From contig NZ_CP071527.1 of NCBI RefSeq assembly GCF_023921225.1, positions 1,082,501-1,146,500 on the forward strand: a stretch of DNA of 64,000 nucleotides. Direction: 5' to 3'. Under the pieces are notes generated by a model that did no database searches, was not told the origin of the DNA, and worked only from the letters and a program-made list of their open reading frames with translations. Source of the DNA: Legionella lytica (GTDB lineage: Bacteria; Pseudomonadota; Gammaproteobacteria; Legionellales; Legionellaceae). This document shows, in pieces, positions 35,506-44,245 of the stretch. Position 1 is the stretch's first letter; every line of letters begins with the position of its first letter. The translations under genes and the position numbers were made by a program.

Positions 35506-36363
35506 ATGTCTCAATATAAATCCATACAAAAAATGCCCTTTCTTGGTTTTGGTCTTGGATTAAGGCCTGACTACTATGAAGAAATTCTCTTACAAAAGCC
35601 CGCAGTGGATTGGTTTGAACTAATTACTGAAAACTATCTAATTCCTGGTGGAAAACCCTTATATTACCTTGATAAGATTCGCGAACACTACCCTGTCGTT
35701 ATGCATGGAGTGTCCCTTTCTCTTGGAAGTAGTGACCCTTTAGATAATGATTATTTGCAGCAAGTAAAAAACTTGGCGGCGCGAGTCGAGCCTAAATGGA
35801 TTTCCGATCATTTGTGTTGGACTGGGGTTAATGGTCTTAATGCTCATGATTTACTGCCTATCCCTTATACTCGCTATGCTGTAGAGCATGTTGTGGCTCG
35901 TATCCAACAGGTACAAGATTTTCTACAACGCCCACTTTTAATTGAAAATGTGTCGAGCTATCTTACCTATAAGCAATCTGAAATGTCTGAATGGGAATTT
36001 CTTTTAGAGATAGTTAAAGAATCTGGTTGTTATATCTTATTGGATGTAAATAACGTGTATGTGAGTTCGGTGAATCACCAATTTAATCCTATAGATTATA
36101 TTCATGCTATGCCTAGAGAGCGGGTTTCTCAAATTCATTTAGCAGGGCATTCTAATCATGGTGATTACATTATTGATACTCATGATGCTCCAGTGGTACA
36201 AGCGGTATGGGACCTTTATGCTGCAACGCTCCGTCATTTAGGAATAGTATCCACCATGATTGAGCGCGATGACAATATGCCTGCTTTTAGCGAGTTAATA
36301 GCCGAAATGAATCAGGCTCGTAGTATTGCTGAATTCGTATTATGCGATGAGGTATTGGTATGA
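35506..36363 (+). CDS. bufB: DUF692 multinuclear non-heme iron oxidase (BufB-like)
   Basis: This 285-residue protein of the MNIO (DUF692, TIM-barrel) family modifies cysteines in RiPP precursors using a di- or tri-iron site. Family sequences seen are GFGLGLRPDYYEEIL at the N-terminus, VDWFELITENY, VMHGVSLSLGS (iron-binding His), WISDHLCW, LLIENVSSY, LLDVNNVYVSS, QIHLAGHSNHGDYIIDTHD and a C-terminal STMIERDDNMP. All are consistent with intact metal ligands. It lies 53 bases after the six-cysteine precursor and overlaps the DUF2063 gene by four bases, forming the minimal bufferin set. Confidence 0.9.
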   Translation: MSQYKSIQKMPFLGFGLGLRPDYYEEILLQKPAVDWFELITENYLIPGGKPLYYLDKIREHYPVVMHGVSLSLGSSDPLDNDYLQQVKNLAARVEPKWISDHLCWTGVNGLNAHDLLPIPYTRYAVEHVVARIQQVQDFLQRPLLIENVSSYLTYKQSEMSEWEFLLEIVKESGCYILLDVNNVYVSSVNHQFNPIDYIHAMPRERVSQIHLAGHSNHGDYIIDTHDAPVVQAVWDLYAATLRHLGIVSTMIERDDNMPAFSELIAEMNQARSIAEFVLCDEVLV

Positions 36364-37148
36364 ATGAGCTGAAGCAATTGCAAGAGCAGTTTCACCAATT
36401 CTTATTATCTGGTGATAATCAAATTCATCGTTCTATCATACGAACGAAGCAGGTTTCAGTCGAAACGCGTTTAAGCATTTATCGCGATGCTTATGAACTC
36501 CGCTTAATCGAAAGCTTGGCGGCCAATTTTCCTTGCTTGTATGCATATCTTGGTACCGAGGAATTTAATCATCTTGGACGAGCTTATCTTAAGGAGTATC
36601 CCTCTTCATTTCGCTCTATTCGTTGGTTTGGCGATAATTTGGCGACTTTTATTCATACTAATTATTCCCAATACGCTTATTTAAGTGAATTGGCAGATTT
36701 TGAATGGAAGATGACTTTGGCTTTTGATGCTCCAGAGGCGTCGCTAGTATCTGTTGCTGATATGGCAGCAGTTCCACCGGACGCTTGGGCCAATTTGCAA
36801 TTTGTGCTTCATCCTGCAGTACAGCGGCTTAATTATCTATGGAATAGTGTCTCTCTTTGGCAAGCATTGGCTCATGAGCATGATTTGCCTGAAATCCAGC
36901 AGCAAACGGAAACATCCGCTTGGATTTTATGGCGTACTCCTGAATTAATGATTCAATTTTGTAGCTTATCACCTGAGGAAGCCTGGGCGTTAGATAGGCT
37001 AGCTCAAGGTGCTTCTTTCGGAGCACTTTGTGAAGGTTTTTGTCAATGGATAGCAGAGGAAGAGGTGGGAATGCATGCTGCTTCTTATCTTAAGAACTGG
37101 ATTCAGCGCGGTTTTTTCTCTAACTTATTAATAAATTCATCGTCTTAG
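36360..37148 (+). CDS. bufC: DUF2063 partner protein (BufC-like)
   Basis: This 262-residue protein has the DUF2063 N-terminal domain (LKQLQEQFHQFLLSGDNQIH, TRLSIYRDAYELRLIESLAA, FPCLYAYLG) and a winged-helix-like C-terminal part. It was first labelled a putative DNA-binding protein, but in MNIO systems it acts with the DUF692 enzyme, probably delivering the precursor. The ATG overlaps the bufB stop (ATGA), so translation is coupled. No DoxX-like fourth gene follows; the next gene is unrelated. Confidence 0.88.
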   Translation: MNELKQLQEQFHQFLLSGDNQIHRSIIRTKQVSVETRLSIYRDAYELRLIESLAANFPCLYAYLGTEEFNHLGRAYLKEYPSSFRSIRWFGDNLATFIHTNYSQYAYLSELADFEWKMTLAFDAPEASLVSVADMAAVPPDAWANLQFVLHPAVQRLNYLWNSVSLWQALAHEHDLPEIQQQTETSAWILWRTPELMIQFCSLSPEEAWALDRLAQGASFGALCEGFCQWIAEEEVGMHAASYLKNWIQRGFFSNLLINSSS

Positions 37149-37261
37149 CTCGATAAGTGAACTACTTTTGCAGTTTAAATTGATTCCCCATTGAATGGTT
37201 TGCTCTCTCGTAGTATAATAAGTATACACAGTGGAGTATATACTATATTCCCGGAGGGGCG

Positions 37262-39319
37262 ATGACTGGCGGCAAAACTAATACATCTGATTTAATTTTA
37301 GACTCTAATCAAGGCTCTCAGAGGCTTCAAAAAACTATTGAGTCAGTGGATCCCAATAATTTGCCTAAACAAGTAACGGCTCCTGTTCAAAAAACGGTAA
37401 TAAAACGCATTGATAATCCAGGGCTTGGAAATTGCGCTTTTTATGCTTTTTCTATTGGTCTGATTGATATCATCAAAAAAGAACGTGCAGCTAATAGCAA
37501 TGTGCGTAGTCCTACGTTTGAGCGCTGGCTTGCTTTAGATCCTTCTCTTGCTAATGATTATTATGCTATTTGTGCATTTGATTTCAAGAATCCTAATAGA
37601 CAGAAACCATTATTAGATCGCATGCAAATGGGACTCAGAAAAATTACCTATCAATATAAGATGAACGAATTGCGCACGACCTGTGCGCGGTCGCGCGCTG
37701 AAGATGGGTATAAAGCTCTTGTTGCTACGAGTAGTTTCGTCAATTTTTCTTATATATTTTTTGGCTTAAGAAAGGACAATGACCCCCGGTATAATGAGTT
37801 TGCTGACGATAAAATTAAAGCCCGTATAGTCGGCGAGCGTTATTTCCACTTGATGTCTGAACTGCCTGAGAATCCTAACCAATTCAAAAACAGTTACATA
37901 TTTTGTAAGAACGAACTCTTTTATATTAATGTGACTGGTGAGCTTAAAAAGTTAAAAATCAATAAGCTAACTTCGTTTCAAGAGGAGTTGGCCAAAATAA
38001 ATGAACATGGCTCTAGCTCATTGAAGTTGACGACAGAACAAATTAAAAAGTTAATCACATCAAATGGCGGTCATGTTCCTACTGCAGCATTCAAAAGAAT
38101 AAGTATTGACGAAGTCTTAGCGAGGAAAGATACAACTAAGCTGGAGCTGAAAAAAAGGATTAGCCAAAGCGTGTTACCCAGTTTATTAGAACGTGTTCTA
38201 AATATTACTGAAGCTGAACAACAAGAGGTATGGCAGACAATATTTGATGAAACTTCTTGGAATGTAAAAAAACCGGATATATTACAACTTTTGGCAACAC
38301 ATCGGCCTGACCTTACTGAAGAAGCATACGATTACCTACGAAGAGAAATATCGGATGGACTCTACGAAGCTGTTTCTGACGGATTAAAAAATCATGTATT
38401 AGCGGCACTTCAGGAAGATAATACTTTATTTGTTGAAGGTTTTGAAAATTATACTTTAGCACCATTATTTTTGCGCTTATTGTATGGTGATGATGTTGCT
38501 CTTGATCTGATTAATGAGGAAACGCCGATAGCACTTGGTTCAGCCATTCCTGTAGCCATCCAACGCATCATGCAAAACTTTTTTTGGGGTACTCATTTGG
38601 ATTTGGATTATCTAGCCTATCCTTTTCAGATTAACCTACATACCTTAGAAAATAAAATACAAAAATATCCTTTTAGTGATCTCCCTGAGCGTCCAACCAT
38701 TACGGTAAATAATGAAGGTAATGGGCATTGGACAACATTTATTGAAGAAGTTCAGACTGTTGTGGCTCGTCCAAATGAGGATACTAAAACAGTAAAAGCA
38801 GCGGAAACAATAAAAAAAACTGAAGGTAAAACAGAGCTTTCGGGAAAAGTAGAATCTGAGAAGAGTCAGATAGAAGCTGAGCCAAAAGCTTTTGTACGAC
38901 GTAAGCTTGTCGGTCGTAAAAAACTATTTAAAGAAATAAATGATGTTGAGGTATTGCAGCGTGTAATAGGTGATACTGTGACACGTTATTGTGCATATAG
39001 CGACAGCATTACTTTTTCTATTTTTCACCGTCATGGAGGAACAGGGAGACGCCGCGCTCAAGATTTTCTAACTCAAATCAATGATGAGAAAGACTTAAAT
39101 GAAGTTAGGAAACTCTTGATTGGTTATCTTGATAATGACGAGAATGGTAATACTCATCCTCATTCATTCCGTACTATGCTGTTACATGGGTTAACCAACG
39201 CAAATTTGAACTGTACTTTGGCAGAAACCTCAAAAAATTACGATTGGCAATTGACCCAGCTCAAAAAGCAAATGCCAATATCAACAGAAAAACATACCGC
39301 GCTTGTAACCCCATTATAA
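37262..39319 (+). CDS. OTU-like cysteine protease, candidate Dot/Icm effector
   Basis: This 685-residue protein has an OTU-type deubiquitinase signature. The Cys loop KRIDNPGLGNCAFYAFSIGL places the catalytic Cys58 before a helix. A late VNNEGNGHWTTFI with His489 fits the OTU catalytic His, at the end of a beta strand and followed by an aromatic. About 430 residues separate them, far more than in a minimal OTU, so a helical insert (roughly 110-440) is present, as in Legionella Lot-type effectors. The region after 510 is a Lys/Glu-rich linker followed by a small helical domain. GGAGGGGCG is a strong ribosome binding site. It should cleave ubiquitin chains in the host; secretion is inferred and the OTU call rests on two motifs. 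Confidence 0.65.
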   Translation: MTGGKTNTSDLILDSNQGSQRLQKTIESVDPNNLPKQVTAPVQKTVIKRIDNPGLGNCAFYAFSIGLIDIIKKERAANSNVRSPTFERWLALDPSLANDYYAICAFDFKNPNRQKPLLDRMQMGLRKITYQYKMNELRTTCARSRAEDGYKALVATSSFVNFSYIFFGLRKDNDPRYNEFADDKIKARIVGERYFHLMSELPENPNQFKNSYIFCKNELFYINVTGELKKLKINKLTSFQEELAKINEHGSSSLKLTTEQIKKLITSNGGHVPTAAFKRISIDEVLARKDTTKLELKKRISQSVLPSLLERVLNITEAEQQEVWQTIFDETSWNVKKPDILQLLATHRPDLTEEAYDYLRREISDGLYEAVSDGLKNHVLAALQEDNTLFVEGFENYTLAPLFLRLLYGDDVALDLINEETPIALGSAIPVAIQRIMQNFFWGTHLDLDYLAYPFQINLHTLENKIQKYPFSDLPERPTITVNNEGNGHWTTFIEEVQTVVARPNEDTKTVKAAETIKKTEGKTELSGKVESEKSQIEAEPKAFVRRKLVGRKKLFKEINDVEVLQRVIGDTVTRYCAYSDSITFSIFHRHGGTGRRRAQDFLTQINDEKDLNEVRKLLIGYLDNDENGNTHPHSFRTMLLHGLTNANLNCTLAETSKNYDWQLTQLKKQMPISTEKHTALVTPL

Positions 39320-39329
39320 ATGAGTAACT

Positions 39330-39354
39330 GTCGGGCCATGGGCCCGACACCTAC
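39330..39354. repeat. Dispersed palindromic repeat, copy 5 (best symmetry)
   Basis: GTCGGGCCATGGGCCCGAC followed by ACCTAC has the most symmetrical core seen. It lies between convergent genes, so it may double as a bidirectional terminator. Confidence 0.75.
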
Positions 39355-39366
39355 GTTTGTTCGTAG

Positions 39367-40008
39367 TTAAACCTTTTTCTTATTAAGCAATGCGAGTAAA
39401 GCGGGTAATAAAGAAATGAAAATAATCCCATAAATTACCAAGACAAAATTAGCTTTAACAAGTGGGATTGAACCTAAAAAATACCCCAAACTGAGTAAGC
39501 CACCGATCCAAAGTAGGGCACTGACTACATTATAAAGGGAGAAATGTACTACTTTCATAGTACCAACTCCTGCAACAAAGGGGGCAAAGGTGCGAATAAT
39601 GGGAAGAAAGCGCGCAAAAATAATGGTTTTTCCGCCGTGTTTTTCATAAAAAACATGGGCCTCATGCAAATGTTTTTTATTTAATAACCAGGATTCGTTG
39701 GCTGAAAAAATACGCGGTCCTAATGCTCTCCCAATAAGAAAATTAAGTTGATTTCCTAAAACAGAAGCAATAAAAAGAAGCACAAATAAGATAATTACAT
39801 TAAATGAATTATCAGGTTGGGCTGCGATACTTCCGGCGGCAAATAACAGTGAGTCTCCTGGCAAAAAGGGCGTGACAATGAGTCCTGTTTCGCAGAAAAT
39901 CACCGCAAATAAAGCAAGATAAGTCCAAAATCCATAAGTAGTAACAAAGGTATTTAAATAAATATCAATGTGAAGGATGTAATCAATAAGTTGATGTAAG
40001 TAGCTCAT
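39367..40008 (-). CDS. DedA family membrane protein
   Basis: This 213-residue inner-membrane protein of the DedA (SNARE-associated/VTT) family has FCETGLIVTPFLPGDSLLFAAG, with the conserved acidic and Pro-Gly residues. The basic motif KHGGKTIIFARFLPIIRTFA and FVAGVGTM follow, then two C-terminal helices. Members are implicated in undecaprenyl phosphate or phospholipid flipping and membrane homeostasis. It is monocistronic and convergent with the OTU-like gene. Confidence 0.92.
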   Translation of the reverse strand: MSYLHQLIDYILHIDIYLNTFVTTYGFWTYLALFAVIFCETGLIVTPFLPGDSLLFAAGSIAAQPDNSFNVIILFVLLFIASVLGNQLNFLIGRALGPRIFSANESWLLNKKHLHEAHVFYEKHGGKTIIFARFLPIIRTFAPFVAGVGTMKVVHFSLYNVVSALLWIGGLLSLGYFLGSIPLVKANFVLVIYGIIFISLLPALLALLNKKKV

Positions 40009-40259
40009 TTTATCCCTATGTTTAGGTTAAGGTAGCGTTTTGCATCCGCCATTACATACCCTGTGAATGGTACTCTATATAGAGCGGAGATATGCTTTCG
40101 CTGCATTTGCAGCGGTCATTTTCACATACTTTATACTTATTTGTCGATGCTGTACCATGTGAGTAATGCAGTGTCATATAATTAAGAATAGTTTTTAATT
40201 TGCATCATTTCCGTGTGAACGGGAGTGCATTTATCAAACTATTTTATTCGGAGCCCTCT

Positions 40260-40691
40260 ATGAAGACCTTGTTTCATTTGGCATTCCCAATTCATGATTT
40301 GGCTTTAGCCAAGAATTTTTACCAAGATAAATTAGGGTTTATTTTAGGGCGCGAATCGGAACAGGCATTGATTTTTAATTTTGGGACTCATCAAATTGTC
40401 GCGCATAAAATTGAAGAGCCACTACCTGAGCAAGAGAGTATTTATCCTCGGCATTTTGGTTTAATTTTTCTTGAACAGGAAGAGTTTCTTGCCTTTATTG
40501 ACAGGCTGCATGCACAACAGGTTCATTTTGAAATTCCAGTAAAAACGCGATTCACTGGTACGCGTATCGAACACCAATCTTTTTTCTTGAAAGATCCCAG
40601 TAATAACTTATTGGAATTTAAATATTATTCTTATGAGTCTGCAATTTTTGGTGAGCGAGATTATAAAAAAATTGGGGATACGCTCCCCTAA
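40260..40691 (+). CDS. VOC family (glyoxalase-like) protein
   Basis: This 143-residue single VOC domain has HLAFPIHDLALAKNFYQDKL then GFILGRESEQALIFNFGTHQ, and a C-terminal FFLKDPSNNLLEFKYY carrying the metal-ligand Glu. His and Glu positions are compatible with a metal site. It could be a dioxygenase, glyoxalase or resistance protein; the sequence does not decide. The ATG at 40260 follows CGGAG, and an upstream TTG frame is not used. The 250 bases before it hold only AT-rich promoter sequence. Confidence 0.82.
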   Translation: MKTLFHLAFPIHDLALAKNFYQDKLGFILGRESEQALIFNFGTHQIVAHKIEEPLPEQESIYPRHFGLIFLEQEEFLAFIDRLHAQQVHFEIPVKTRFTGTRIEHQSFFLKDPSNNLLEFKYYSYESAIFGERDYKKIGDTLP

Positions 40692-40830
40692 AGAGTTATT
40701 CTAGCGTAATAAAAAATAAAGGGTTTACCTTGGGGGAACGTGCAAATTTGTTGGCTAACCTACAATTTATATCTCCATTCTAGTTTGTTACAATAGTGAC
40801 CTTTATAGAACTTAGGTAAACCAAGGACGC

Positions 40831-43005
40831 GTGGTGCTACATTTTCTATTCCCTGTTTGCTTATTCCTAAGCGCGGTTTTGTTGTTCAGTATTCAACCCA
40901 TGGCTGCGAAAGCTTTGTTACCTGTTTACGGTGGGACTCCTGCTGTTTGGACTGTGTGCATGCTCTTTTTTCAGGCGGTTTTGTTGGTTGCATATGGATA
41001 TGCTGCCTTGTTGAGTGCTTTAAAAAATACTAAAACCTGGCGGATAATTCATAGTATTGTTCTGGTACTTAGCCTTAGCACGATTCCTCTTTTTTTGCGG
41101 CCAGTGGCCGTACCAGGGGCTCCTGAGTGGAGTATTTTGTATAATTTATTAACCCAATTGGGTTTGCCTCTACTGGTCTTGGGGGCGTCGGCTCCTTTAT
41201 TACAATTTGCCTACAGCCAGACTAAGGCGAAGGGGGCTACTGATCCCTATTTTTTATATAGTGCTTCTAATTTGGGAAGCTTATCTTCTTTAATACTTTA
41301 TCCATGGGTAATCGAGCGTTTTATCGGATTAAAGGGGCAATTTCATTGGTGGGGAATTGGCTATCTAGTCTATATAGGTCTTTTGTTATTAGTGTTCTGT
41401 ACTAACCGATTTTATTCTTTGGTGTCAGACTCTCGGGATAGCACTCCATGGCCTTGGCGACAGATGGCATATTGGGTATTTTTAAGTTTTGTACCATGCA
41501 GTTTAATGTTAGGCGTAACCTTATATATTACCACGGATGTTGCCGCGACCCCTTTATTTTGGGTGTTGCCTCTAGCATTGTATTTACTAACCTTTGTCTT
41601 TGCATTCTCATCTAAACCGCTTATATCTTTAAGTTGGCTTGCTCAAAATTTTGTTTTGTTTTTAGTGTTTACTGTGCTTGGTTTTATATTGGGTGCAGGC
41701 CAAATCCGGGCATGGCAGAGTATCTTATTTAATTTAGCGAGCTTTTTTATTTTGGCAGTACTCTGTCATCGGCAATTATTTTTAAAAAGACCCAAACCGC
41801 AACTACTGACCTTATTTTATTTTTGTTTGGCTCTTGGAGGTGTTTTAGCTGGAATATTTAATGGTATTTTGGCACCGCACTGGTTTAATCAAGTTTATGA
41901 ATATCCTTTAGCGATCTTACTTAGTTTAGTTGCTTTACCCATCAGTTGGTTTGCAGAAGGGAATGGGGAAATAAAACCTGTTTATCATCAGCAATCAATG
42001 CTGCAGACAATAGGTATTCCTGCTGCCGTCCTGGCTATTTTATTGTGTCATTATTTTATTCCGGCTATTCAATGGCCAGGAGGATTCTCGAATTTTCAAA
42101 TAGGTGCCATTGTTGCCTTGATGATTGCCGCTGTTTGGGGACGAAGTAAGGCGAGCCTATTGAGCTCATTGTTTATTTTATTTGGTTTTATTTTTTCTCC
42201 CTATTTGCAAGGAGATAAGATTTTAGTGCAAGAGCGTAATTTTTATGGGGTGAAAAAAGTTGTTGATAAAGGGGCAGATAAAAATGCAGTGCATGCCTTA
42301 ATTAGCCAATCCACAGTACATGGCCTGGAGGCAATGAATGATGCAATGCCCTTTGGATTTAGCTCTTATTATGGGGCGATTCAATCGGTTGTGATGGATT
42401 TTCAACAAGAGTGGCCATCCATGTCGGTCACGATTATTGGCTTAGGTATTGGTACCATGGCCTGTCAATTTCGCCATACGGATGAAGTAAAGATTATTGA
42501 AATCGATGAGCAAGTGATTAAAATTGCCAAAGATCCACACTATTTTACCTATTTACGTGATTGCCCACCTAAAATCGAACTCATCAAAAATGATGGCCGG
42601 TTGGCTGTAGAACAACTAATGGATGGCTCCCAAAAGCTGTTAATGGTTGATGCCTTTAGCTCGGATGCTATTCCTATCCATTTAATTACGTTGGAAGCTT
42701 TTTCTTTATATCGGCAGAAAATCAGCGAAGATGGAGCTATTCTGATTAATTTGAGTAATCGACATTTGGATTTATTACCTGTTGTGACTGCAGCAGGGCG
42801 TGCTTTAGACCTTATGGTATTTAGTAAAGTTGATCAGGGCAATGCAGCATTAGGTCAATTCGCTTCTCAATGGGCTTTGCTAACAATAAATCAGGATTTG
42901 GCCGCTAAATTAATGAATGCTAACGATTGGCATTTTGTGGCTAATAATAAACAGTTGTTATGGACTGATGATTACTCAAATATAATTCCGTTGTTAAAAT
43001 GGTAA
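40831..43005 (+). CDS. Membrane-fused spermidine synthase-like protein
   Basis: This 724-residue protein joins about twelve membrane helices (residues 1-480) to a C-terminal spermidine synthase-like methyltransferase fold (about 490-724). The C-terminal part shows the nucleotide-binding SVTIIGLGIGTMACQF, the following acidic IIEIDEQVIKIA, and LMVDAFSSDAIPIHLITLEA. It resembles the fused MFS/spermidine synthase proteins found in many bacteria. True aminopropyl transfer is not proven for this class. The start is GTG after AAGGA. No S-adenosylmethionine decarboxylase is adjacent. Confidence 0.82.
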   Translation: MVLHFLFPVCLFLSAVLLFSIQPMAAKALLPVYGGTPAVWTVCMLFFQAVLLVAYGYAALLSALKNTKTWRIIHSIVLVLSLSTIPLFLRPVAVPGAPEWSILYNLLTQLGLPLLVLGASAPLLQFAYSQTKAKGATDPYFLYSASNLGSLSSLILYPWVIERFIGLKGQFHWWGIGYLVYIGLLLLVFCTNRFYSLVSDSRDSTPWPWRQMAYWVFLSFVPCSLMLGVTLYITTDVAATPLFWVLPLALYLLTFVFAFSSKPLISLSWLAQNFVLFLVFTVLGFILGAGQIRAWQSILFNLASFFILAVLCHRQLFLKRPKPQLLTLFYFCLALGGVLAGIFNGILAPHWFNQVYEYPLAILLSLVALPISWFAEGNGEIKPVYHQQSMLQTIGIPAAVLAILLCHYFIPAIQWPGGFSNFQIGAIVALMIAAVWGRSKASLLSSLFILFGFIFSPYLQGDKILVQERNFYGVKKVVDKGADKNAVHALISQSTVHGLEAMNDAMPFGFSSYYGAIQSVVMDFQQEWPSMSVTIIGLGIGTMACQFRHTDEVKIIEIDEQVIKIAKDPHYFTYLRDCPPKIELIKNDGRLAVEQLMDGSQKLLMVDAFSSDAIPIHLITLEAFSLYRQKISEDGAILINLSNRHLDLLPVVTAAGRALDLMVFSKVDQGNAALGQFASQWALLTINQDLAAKLMNANDWHFVANNKQLLWTDDYSNIIPLLKW

Positions 43006-43114
43006 GGTTGGTATGTCATCTGTAGTCCGTATTAGCGCAGTGTAATATGGGAGCAAAGCCTGATTTGTGTACGCTCTCGGAGTGCGCTGCGCCATTCAGG
43101 CTACAATCGAATAG

Positions 43115-44143
43115 TTATGCCACTGTCATATTATTTATAGCGGGTTCTTCAATTTCTTTTGGTTCAACTCCAGAGAAAAACCAATCTCTTAAAGAAAATT
43201 TCGGAATAATTTCTTTTTTCAAAGTACATCGTTGAGAGGGAGGTTCATTGTTTAGAGGATTATTTATTCGGGCATCAATTAATATAGTTTCATTATCGTT
43301 TAGTAAAAGGCTTATGGTTTCAATAAAATCAGTTTTTTGCTCTTTAGTACACATCCATTCTCCTATGTTACTTACATAGACCGTATCTATTGGGATCGAG
43401 TTTTCTGTTAATAAGCGGCGGATGCGGGCAAAGGTTTCATGTTCACATATGCTTTGAGTAATTACAGCGATTTTATCGGTTAATGCTAAAGCTCTAATGT
43501 AGTCGTAACGTTCATCAGTAAATAGCCAGCTTGTTTCTCGTTGTTGTTCTAAAGCAATTTCTTCAATAACTGCATAGTGATCAGGATATTCTTCACTAAT
43601 ATTTAAACTAAATTTTATGCTTTTAGGTTTAACGATACTGTGATATGAACTCTTTTCAAAATTGGTTCTAGAACCTTCATATTGATTTTTTTTAACGAAC
43701 TGCGTCATTTTTTGAATGAATTCATCTTTATTAGCACACCTTATTAAATACTTTAAGGTGTAATGCATAAATAATGCGTTTTCTGGGTTAATGTCACAAA
43801 TAATCCCTCTAGATGATTTTCTTTGTACCATTATATCGAAATTATGCCAACCAGAAAAACCGATATGCATGGCATCAATGACCTGAGGAAATAAGCCTAT
43901 CTGATCAAAAACAGGTTTAACGTAGTGTTCATTGGTATTTATATACACGCCTGTTTGATTAGGGAAAGGGAATTTGATTTCCTTATTATCATGCTTGCGT
44001 AGGTGTTTGGAAATAGGGTCTTGGCGCAGAAAATGGGGTGGGTGATGGGGAACAGGAATGTGATGAGGCAATCCGTCACTTAGTAATTTATATATTCGAG
44101 CAGTGGACATGAATAATGTACTCTTTGCGTTAAATTTTTTCAT
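43115..44143 (-). CDS. Unknown protein, 342 aa
   Basis: This 342-residue protein has no signal peptide or membrane segment. The N-terminus is unusually rich in His and Pro (GLPHHIPVPHHPPHFLRQD). The middle has GWHNFDIMVQRKSSRGIICD then INPENALFMHYTL, and later VYVSNIGEWM, which together look like the acidic and SN-type motifs of a class I methyltransferase-like fold, but I cannot confirm a family. There is no good ribosome binding site at 44143; the ATG 11 codons later is also possible. It may be an effector. Confidence 0.6.
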   Translation of the reverse strand: MKKFNAKSTLFMSTARIYKLLSDGLPHHIPVPHHPPHFLRQDPISKHLRKHDNKEIKFPFPNQTGVYINTNEHYVKPVFDQIGLFPQVIDAMHIGFSGWHNFDIMVQRKSSRGIICDINPENALFMHYTLKYLIRCANKDEFIQKMTQFVKKNQYEGSRTNFEKSSYHSIVKPKSIKFSLNISEEYPDHYAVIEEIALEQQRETSWLFTDERYDYIRALALTDKIAVITQSICEHETFARIRRLLTENSIPIDTVYVSNIGEWMCTKEQKTDFIETISLLLNDNETILIDARINNPLNNEPPSQRCTLKKEIIPKFSLRDWFFSGVEPKEIEEPAINNMTVA

Positions 44144-44216
44144 TTAATTTAACATAAGATACTTAAGAGAAAATTAATTGGGGAATAAACCGATTGTTAC
44201 TTGATTGGCAATGAGT

Positions 44217-44238
44217 GTAGGCCGGGCCTCAGCCCGGC
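44217..44238. repeat. Dispersed palindromic repeat, copy 6 (variant)
   Basis: GTAG precedes GCCGGGC-ctca-GCCCGGC, a perfect 7-base stem. The GTAGG edge is the complement of the CCTAC edge of the other copies. It lies 8 bases after the parE stop and may serve as its terminator. Confidence 0.6.
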
Positions 44239-44245
44239 ATAGATC

